Positions 9,473 through 14,842 of a stretch of DNA of 24,461 bases are shown piece by piece. The DNA comes from JBBECF01 sp040881945 (GTDB lineage: Bacteria > Pseudomonadota > Alphaproteobacteria > Dongiales > Dongiaceae), in assembly GCA_040881945.1 (NCBI GenBank), contig JBBECF010000110.1, positions 1-24,461 of the forward strand. The letters run 5' to 3'. A model generated the notes under the pieces. The model had not been told where the DNA came from, searched no databases, and saw only the letters and a program-made list of their open reading frames with translations. Each line of letters starts with the position of its first letter. The first letter of the stretch is position 1. The translations under genes and the position numbers were made by a program.

Positions 9473-10270
9473 ATGTTGAAAGAGACCTTCGGCGCCGCCA
9501 AACCCGTCATTGCCATGGTCCACTTCCCACCGCTGCCAGGCTCGCCTGGCTATGACGGGGCGCGCGGCATGACCGGCCTGATCGACGCCGTCGCCGCCGA
9601 TCTGGCGAAGCTGCAGGCGGGCGGCGTCGACGCCGTCATGTTCGGCAACGAGGGCGACCGTCCCTATCTGCTGCGCGCCGCGCCGGCCGGGTTGGCGGCG
9701 ATGGCGGCGGCGATCGCCGCCGTGAAGCCCATGCTCAAGGTGCCGTTCGGCGTCGATTATCTGTGGGATCCAGTCGCCACGGTGGCGCTCGGCGTGGCGA
9801 CTGGCGCTGCGTTTGGCCGCGAGGTCTTCACTGGCGTGTATGATTCCGACATGGGCTTGTGGCAGCCCGACGCCGCCGGCGCGCTACGGTTGCGTCACGA
9901 TCTCGGCCGCGACGACATGAAGCTGATGTTCAACGTCAACGCCGAGTTCGCCGCGCCGCTGGGCGAGCGCAAGATCGAGGCGCGGGCCGCCAGCGCCGCC
10001 TTCTCGTCGCTGGCCGACGTCATCCTGGTGTCGGGACCGATGACCGGCCAGCCGGTGAACAACACCGACCTCAGGGTCGTCAAGGCGGCCGTGAAGCAGG
10101 TGCCGGTTTTCGCCAACACCGGGGTCAACCTCGAAAATGTCGCCGACATCCTGTCGATCGCCGACGGCGTTGTCATCGGCACCCATTTCAAGGTCGATGG
10201 CGTGACCTGGAATCCGGTCGATGGCGATCGGGTCAAGCAGTTCATGGATCGAGTCCGCAAGCTGGACTGA
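9473..10270 (+). CDS. BtpA/SgcQ family TIM-barrel protein
   Basis: Protein of 265 residues resembling BtpA (needed for photosystem I accumulation in cyanobacteria) and SgcQ of the E. coli sgc sugar locus. Visible family blocks are the N-terminal VIAMVHFPPLPGSPGY, VDAVMFGNEGDRPY, FNVNAEFAAPLGER, DVILVSGPMTGQP, VFANTGVNLENV and the phosphate-site-like VIGTHFKVDG near the C terminus. The alternating strand blocks and the final GT(H)F loop fit a TIM barrel binding a phosphorylated ligand. The biochemical activity of the family is, to my knowledge, not settled. It lies between the importer ATPase and a sugar kinase (4 bp before the kinase), in a locus without an aldolase or isomerase, so it may carry out the missing catabolic step. 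Function by context only. Confidence 0.85.
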   Translation: MLKETFGAAKPVIAMVHFPPLPGSPGYDGARGMTGLIDAVAADLAKLQAGGVDAVMFGNEGDRPYLLRAAPAGLAAMAAAIAAVKPMLKVPFGVDYLWDPVATVALGVATGAAFGREVFTGVYDSDMGLWQPDAAGALRLRHDLGRDDMKLMFNVNAEFAAPLGERKIEARAASAAFSSLADVILVSGPMTGQPVNNTDLRVVKAAVKQVPVFANTGVNLENVADILSIADGVVIGTHFKVDGVTWNPVDGDRVKQFMDRVRKLD

Positions 10271-10274
10271 AGCG

Positions 10275-11792
10275 ATGCCAGCCCTGCTCGGCCTCGACAT
10301 CGGCACGACCTCGACCATCGGCATCCTGATCGACACCGCCGGGCGTATCCTGGCGATCGCTTCGCGGCCGAGCCGGTTGATCTCCGAGCATCCCAACTGG
10401 GCGGAGGAGGAGCCCGCCGAATGGTGGGACAATTGCCGCGCCATCATCGCCGAGTTGTTGGCCGGCACCGGAACGGCGCCGGGAACCATCGCCGCGGTCG
10501 GCGTCACCGGCATGGTGCCGGCGGTGGTGCTGCTCGACGCCGCCGGCCGGCCGCTCCGCCGCAGCATGCAGCAGAACGACGCACGCGCCGTTGCCGAGAT
10601 CGCCGCCCTCAAGGGCGAGACCGATGAAGCGGCGTTCTTCGCCCGCACCGGCGGCGGCATCAACCAGCAGCTCGTCGCGCCCAAGTTGCGCTGGCTCGAG
10701 ACCCACGAGCCGAAGCTCTTTGCCGATATCGCCACGGTCTTGGGGTCCTACGACTACATCGCCTACCGCCTGACCGGGCATCTCCAGGTCGAGCAGAACT
10801 GGGCCCTGGAGTCCGGGCTGATGGCGTTAGCGACCGGGCAGTTCCACCCCGAGCTGGTGGCGCTGGCTGGTATCGCCGCCGATCTTCTGCCGCCGATCCG
10901 CCGCTCGCACGAGGTGGTGGGGGAGGTGAGCGCCGCGGCGGCGAGCGCCACCGGGCTCAGCCCCGGCACGCCGGTGGTCGCCGGCTGCGCCGATCACGTC
11001 GCTTCCGCCTATGTCGCCGGCGCGGTCGCCGATGGCGACCTGGTGCTGAAGTTCGGCGGCGCCGGCGACATCCTGCTGTCCACCTCGACGCCGGTCACCG
11101 ATCCGCGGCTGTTCATCGACTACCATATCGTTCCCGGCCTCTATTTCAGCAATGGCTGCATGGCGGCGAGCGGCAGCCTGTTGAACTGGATCGCGCGCGA
11201 ATTGGCGGCGGCGGAAGCCGAGCGCGCGAGGGCCGCCGGCGAGTCCGTGCATGCGCGTCTCGACCGGCTTGCGGCGCAAGTGCCGGCCGGCGCCGACGGC
11301 GTCGTGCTGCTGCCCTACTTCCTCGGCGAGAAGACGCCGCTGCACGACCCGCACGCGCGCGGCACGCTGATCGGCCTCGGCCTGCATCATCGGCTGGCGC
11401 ATGTCTGGCGCGCCGCGCTCGAGGGTGTCGTCTTCGGTTTCCGCCATCATGTCGATGTCTTCGCCGAGCGTGGGCTGGCCGTCGGCCGGGTGGTGGCCTG
11501 CGACGGCGGTGCGGCGAGCGATCTGTGGTTGCACATCGCCGCCGACGTCCTCGACCGACCGGTGCAGCGGCTGCGCAATCATCCGGGCTCCAGCCTGGGC
11601 GCCGCCTATGTCGCCGGTTATGGCGTCGGCCTGTTCAAGGACTGGGCCGGGATAGCCGCCTATGTCGCGCCCGGCGAATTGTTCACGCCTGATCCCGCGC
11701 ACCGCGCGCCCTATGATCGCGCCTATGGCATCTATCGCGAACTCTATGATCGGCTGCAAACGCTGTTCCCGCGACTGACGGCGCCATCATGA
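10275..11792 (+). CDS. FGGY-family carbohydrate kinase (xylulokinase-like)
   Basis: Sugar kinase of 505 residues with the ASKHA fold. The N-terminal phosphate loop is GLDIGTTSTIG (D8), the substrate-side block is MQQNDARA, the probable catalytic aspartate is D240 in GCADHVASA, and the second ATP-binding part contains CDGGAASDLWLHIAADVL and the C-terminal GSSLGAAYVAG. Start is the ATG at 10275, 4 bp after the BtpA-family stop. FGGY kinases phosphorylate pentuloses, hexuloses, glycerol and similar polyols; the ligand here is not assignable, though the order dehydrogenase-importer-kinase suggests a ketose made by the SDR. The stop overlaps (ATGA) a 31-codon frame made from the copied ilvA tail. 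Confidence 0.88.
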   Translation: MPALLGLDIGTTSTIGILIDTAGRILAIASRPSRLISEHPNWAEEEPAEWWDNCRAIIAELLAGTGTAPGTIAAVGVTGMVPAVVLLDAAGRPLRRSMQQNDARAVAEIAALKGETDEAAFFARTGGGINQQLVAPKLRWLETHEPKLFADIATVLGSYDYIAYRLTGHLQVEQNWALESGLMALATGQFHPELVALAGIAADLLPPIRRSHEVVGEVSAAAASATGLSPGTPVVAGCADHVASAYVAGAVADGDLVLKFGGAGDILLSTSTPVTDPRLFIDYHIVPGLYFSNGCMAASGSLLNWIARELAAAEAERARAAGESVHARLDRLAAQVPAGADGVVLLPYFLGEKTPLHDPHARGTLIGLGLHHRLAHVWRAALEGVVFGFRHHVDVFAERGLAVGRVVACDGGAASDLWLHIAADVLDRPVQRLRNHPGSSLGAAYVAGYGVGLFKDWAGIAAYVAPGELFTPDPAHRAPYDRAYGIYRELYDRLQTLFPRLTAPS

Positions 11793-11884
11793 CCGGAGGC
11801 GTGCGCGAGATCGTGGCCGCGCTGGTCGCGGGCGGGTTCCCGACGCGGCTCCTCAGCAGCCGCTCGATCGAGGAGCCGGGATAG
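11789..11884 (+). pseudogene. 3' fragment of threonine dehydratase gene (31-codon remnant ORF)
   Basis: Bases 11801-11884 match the last 84 bp of ilvA (2830-2913), including the stop, with four differences (about 95% identity; two silent, two replacement). Four codons, ATG ACC GGA GGC, precede it and put it in frame with an ATG that overlaps the kinase stop. The result is a 31-residue frame ending SSRSIEEPG whose translation could be coupled to the kinase. It contains only the last helix/strand of an ACT domain and is most likely a rearrangement scar, not a working gene. Confidence 0.75.
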
Positions 11885-11930
11885 GGGCGGGAGAGTCGCT
11901 TCCGACGCCGATAGCCCTCCCCGATTTCAG

Positions 11931-11959
11931 GTAGGGGCGGGTTTCAAACCCGCCCCTAC
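11931..11959. terminator. Perfect 14-bp-arm palindrome in right repeat
   Basis: GTAGGGGCGGGTTT and its exact reverse complement AAACCCGCCCCTAC are separated by one base, giving a very stable hairpin in RNA from either strand. No T-tract follows. It closes the kinase/remnant transcript and precedes the next gene, which fits an mRNA-end or bidirectional terminator role, but the same sequence may simply be a dispersed palindromic repeat. Confidence 0.45.
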
Positions 11960-11995
11960 GCAAGCGGCGGCGGAATGGCCGAAGGCGCGCCGCCC

Positions 11996-12024
11996 TTGCG
12001 CACAGGCGCGCGATCCCGCATGGT
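11996..12024 (+). promoter_or_regulatory. Promoter-like TTGCGC-N17-CATGGT upstream of CBS gene
   Basis: Both boxes and the 17-bp spacing are shared with the left repeat, while the spacer and following bases differ. CATGGT ends 35 bp before the ATG at 12060, a normal leader length. It is the only promoter candidate seen for the CBS-CGL pair. Confidence 0.4.
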
Positions 12025-12059
12025 AGCGGCGTGCCCGGCGAGGCCCGAGAGACGCCCCC

Positions 12060-13427
12060 ATGCCCGCCTTCCGCAACGCCATCGAGACGATCGGCGACAC
12101 GCCGCTGGTCGAGGTCACGCGCCTCGACACCGGGCCGTGCCGCCTGTTCCTCAAGCTCGAGAACCAGAATCCCGGCGGCTCAATCAAGGACCGCATCGCG
12201 CTGTCGATGGTCGAGGCGGCGGCGCGCGACGGCCGCCTCCGACCCGGCGGCACGCTGGTCGAGGCGACGGCGGGCAACACCGGCCTCGGCCTCGCGCTGG
12301 TGGCGGCGCAGAAGGGCTACCGACTCGTCCTCGTCATCCCCGACAAGATGGCGCAGGAGAAGATCTTCCATCTGCGGGCGCTCGGCGCCGAGGTGCGCAT
12401 GACGCGCTCGGACGTCGGCAAGGGCCACCCGGACTATTACCAGGACGTCGCCGAACGGCTCGCGGGCGAGATCGACGGCGCCTTCTACGTCAACCAGTTC
12501 GCCAACCCGGCCAACCCCGAGGCGCACGAGCGCGGGACGGGCCCGGAGATCTGGGAACAAATGGACCACAGGCTCGACGCGGTGGTCGTCGGCGTCGGCT
12601 CCGGCGGCACGCTGACCGGCCTCGGTCGGTTCTTCCGGCGGGTCGCGCCCAAGGTCAAGATGGTGCTTGCCGACCCGCGCGGCTCGATCCTCGCCGAGAA
12701 GGTGCGGAGCGGGCGCCTGATCGAGGCCGGCTCGTGGCTGGTCGAAGGCATCGGCGAGGACTTCGTGCCGCCGAACTGCGACCTGTCCCTGGTCGGCGAG
12801 GCGCTCACGATCGGCGACGCGGAGAGCTTCGCGACCGCCCGCGATCTGCTGCGCCGCGAGGGCATTCTCGCCGGTTCGTCCTCGGGCACGCTGATCGCCG
12901 CCGCGCTGCACTACTGCCGGGCGCAGGCGACGCCGCAGCGCGTCGTCAGCTTCGTCTGCGACAGCGGCAACAAGTACCTGTCGAAGATGTTCAACGACTA
13001 TTGGATGATCGACCAGGGCTTCCTCGAGCGCGAGCGGCACGGCGACCTCAGCGACCTCATCTCCCGGCGCCACGAGGACCGCGCCACGGTGACGGTCGCG
13101 CCCGATGACACCCTGCTCTTCGCCTATGCGCGGATGAAGCTCTACGACATTTCGCAGATCCCGGTGCTGGCCGACGGCGAGGCCGTCGGCATCATCGACG
13201 AATCCGACATCCTGGTCGCCGTTTACGACAACGAGGAGCGGTTCCGCGAGCGCGTCGCCACGGCGATGACGAGCAAGCTGGACACGATCCAAGCGGCGGC
13301 GGCGTTGCGCGACCTGCTGCCGATCTTCGCGCGCGACCACGTCGCCATCGTCAAGGACGGCGAGCGGTTTCTCGGCCTGATCACCCGCGTCGACCTCTTG
13401 AACCACCTGCGCCGCCGCATGAAGTGA
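12060..13427 (+). CDS. Cystathionine beta-synthase, with C-terminal CBS domain pair
   Basis: PLP enzyme of fold type II that condenses homocysteine with serine (or O-acetylserine) to cystathionine, the first step of reverse transsulfuration. The cofactor lysine is K43 in NPGGSIKDR, the phosphate loop is GSGGT (VGVGSGGTLTGLGR), and ATAGNTG is the substrate loop. Two CBS (Bateman) motifs follow at about residues 333-385 and 395-455, which in this family sense adenosyl ligands. Length is 455, as usual for bacterial CBS with a Bateman module, and there is no heme-binding N-terminal extension. The next gene, 28 bp on, is a cystathionine gamma-lyase, which favours CBS over a cysteine synthase. Start is supported by a GAGAG box about 10 bp upstream. 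Confidence 0.88.
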   Translation: MPAFRNAIETIGDTPLVEVTRLDTGPCRLFLKLENQNPGGSIKDRIALSMVEAAARDGRLRPGGTLVEATAGNTGLGLALVAAQKGYRLVLVIPDKMAQEKIFHLRALGAEVRMTRSDVGKGHPDYYQDVAERLAGEIDGAFYVNQFANPANPEAHERGTGPEIWEQMDHRLDAVVVGVGSGGTLTGLGRFFRRVAPKVKMVLADPRGSILAEKVRSGRLIEAGSWLVEGIGEDFVPPNCDLSLVGEALTIGDAESFATARDLLRREGILAGSSSGTLIAAALHYCRAQATPQRVVSFVCDSGNKYLSKMFNDYWMIDQGFLERERHGDLSDLISRRHEDRATVTVAPDDTLLFAYARMKLYDISQIPVLADGEAVGIIDESDILVAVYDNEERFRERVATAMTSKLDTIQAAAALRDLLPIFARDHVAIVKDGERFLGLITRVDLLNHLRRRMK

Positions 13428-13455
13428 GCGACGAGAGGGTTAGAAGGAAGCGACC

Positions 13456-14634
13456 ATGAGCGATCCGCCGAGCGAGGTCCGTGGCAACCGCCGCGCCTTC
13501 GCGACCCGCTGCATCCATGCCGGCCAGTCACCCGACCCCACGACCGGCGCCATCATGGTCCCGATCTACGCTACCTCGACCTACGTCCAGGAAAGCCCCG
13601 GCGTGCACAAGGGCTATGAGTATTCGCGCAGCCAGAACCCGACGCGCATGGCCTTCGAGCGCTGCGTCGCCGACCTCGAAGGCGGCACGGCGGGCTTCGC
13701 CTTCGCCTCGGGCCTCGCCGCCACGGCGACGATCCTCGACTGCCTCGATCACGGTGCCCATGTCGTGGCCATGGACGACCTCTACGGCGGCACCTATCGG
13801 CTGTTCGAGCGCGTGCGCCGGCGCTCGGCGGGGCTGCGCTTCAGCTTCGTCGATCTCGCCGACTTGCGCGCGCTCGAGGACGCGATCCGGCCGGAGACGC
13901 GGATGATCTGGGTCGAGACGCCGACCAACCCGCTGCTCAAGCTGGTCGATCTCGATGCGGTCGCGGCCCTCGGGCGGCGACGCGGCCTGCTGACGGTGGC
14001 CGACAACACCTTCGCGTCGCCTTGGGTGCAGCGCCCGCTCGAACATGGCTTCGACCTGGTGATGCATTCGGCGACCAAGTACCTGAACGGCCATTCCGAC
14101 ATGATCGGCGGCGTCGCCGTGGTCGGCGAGAACGCGGATTTGCGCGAGCGGCTGACCTTCCTGCAGAACGCGGTCGGCGCCATCGCCGGCCCGTTCGACA
14201 GCTTCCTCGCCCTGCGCGGCCTAAAGACGCTGGCGCTGCGCATGGAGCGCCACTGCGCCAACGCCGCCGGCGTCGCCGCCTGGCTGGCGGCGCATCCGAA
14301 GATCGAACGGGTGTACTACCCGGGTCTTCGCAGCCATCCGCAGCACGCCCTCGCCAAGCGCCAGATGCACGGCTTCGGTGGCATGGTGTCGGCGGTGGTG
14401 CGCGGCGGCGTCGACGCGGCGCGCCGCTTCCTCGAGCGCTGCGAGGTGTTCGCCCTGGCCGAGAGCCTGGGCGGCGTCGAGAGCCTGATCGAGCTGCCGG
14501 CGATCATGACCCACGCCTCGCTGCCGCCGGAGAACCGCGCCGCGCTGGGCATCAGCGACGGGCTGGTCCGCCTGTCCGTGGGGGTCGAGGACGAGGCCGA
14601 CCTGATCGCCGACCTGGCGGCGGCGTTGGCCTGA
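13456..14634 (+). CDS. Cystathionine gamma-lyase (Cys/Met metabolism PLP enzyme)
   Basis: Fold-type-I PLP enzyme of 392 residues in the Cys/Met metabolism family. The cofactor lysine is K208 in HSATKYLNGHSD; other family blocks are YEYSRSQNPTR (cofactor-phosphate contacts from the neighbouring subunit), FASGLAATATIL, VETPTNP and the C-terminal ESLGGVESLIELPA plus VRLSVGVEDEADL. The ESLGG...ELPA pattern fits gamma-lyase/gamma-synthase members rather than sulfhydrylases. Its place directly after the CBS gene points to cleavage of cystathionine to cysteine, 2-oxobutanoate and ammonia. A good ribosome site (AGAAGGAAG) precedes the ATG. Cystathionine gamma-synthase or beta-lyase activity cannot be excluded. 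Confidence 0.85.
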   Translation: MSDPPSEVRGNRRAFATRCIHAGQSPDPTTGAIMVPIYATSTYVQESPGVHKGYEYSRSQNPTRMAFERCVADLEGGTAGFAFASGLAATATILDCLDHGAHVVAMDDLYGGTYRLFERVRRRSAGLRFSFVDLADLRALEDAIRPETRMIWVETPTNPLLKLVDLDAVAALGRRRGLLTVADNTFASPWVQRPLEHGFDLVMHSATKYLNGHSDMIGGVAVVGENADLRERLTFLQNAVGAIAGPFDSFLALRGLKTLALRMERHCANAAGVAAWLAAHPKIERVYYPGLRSHPQHALAKRQMHGFGGMVSAVVRGGVDAARRFLERCEVFALAESLGGVESLIELPAIMTHASLPPENRAALGISDGLVRLSVGVEDEADLIADLAAALA

Positions 14635-14676
14635 GCTGCGGTGAATGCAATCTGCGGGAGGCCGGGATCGGCATGG

Positions 14677-14721
14677 TGCGTCCTTCGAGATGGCCGCTGA
14701 TGCGGCCTCCTCAGGATGAGG
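14677..14721. repeat. Palindromic intergenic repeat, first unit
   Basis: A 45-bp unit beginning TGCGTCCTTCGAGA and ending CCTCAGGATGAGG, with an internal stem GGCCGC-TGAT-GCGGCC. It is the reverse-complement partner of the unit at 14749 and belongs to the TCATCCTGAGG/TCTCGAAGGA type of dispersed repeats common in alphaproteobacterial intergenic DNA. Confidence 0.75.
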
Positions 14722-14748
14722 ATATTTCATAATGCCATCAACAATATA

Positions 14749-14794
14749 CCTCATCCTGAGGGGCGCCCCAACGGGGCGCGTCTCGAAGGACGCA
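14749..14794. repeat. Palindromic intergenic repeat, second unit (inverted)
   Basis: A 46-bp unit beginning CCTCATCCTGAGG and ending TCTCGAAGGACGCA, with an internal stem GCGCCCC-AAC-GGGGCGC. Both ends mirror the first unit, but the internal stem is a different sequence with preserved pairing potential. The units are separated by a 27-bp AT-rich spacer, so the pair can fold into one long hairpin, as REP/BIME pairs do. It lies between the gamma-lyase stop and the phosphorylase start. Confidence 0.75.
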
Positions 14795-14842
14795 ACGACG
14801 GCAGCGCAGCCGTTCATTCACAGGCTCTGACGGGCGGAGCGA

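Larger units (their letters stand above)
11920..12043. repeat. Intergenic repeat, right copy (perfect palindrome plus promoter-like box)
   Basis: Direct repeat of 4051-4175, about 90% identical by eye. The palindrome at its left end is perfect here, and the TTGCGC-17-CATGGT pair at its right end lies just upstream of the cystathionine beta-synthase gene. It starts about 35 bp after the ilvA-tail fragment. With the left copy it bounds an approximately 7.9-kb segment that homologous recombination could excise. Confidence 0.85.

Noticed and set aside
7474..9516. A 680-codon minus-strand open frame, and similar long minus frames opposite glgP, motAB and the kinase
   Set aside because: They are antisense shadows caused by high GC at third positions. 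Their translations are low-complexity Arg/Asp/Gln/His-rich, and the plus strand encodes recognisable proteins with all catalytic motifs.
4051..12043. The bounded segment as a transposon or integrative element
   Set aside because: No transposase, integrase, terminal inverted repeats or tRNA attachment site were seen. The direct repeats are intergenic modules rather than insertion-sequence ends.
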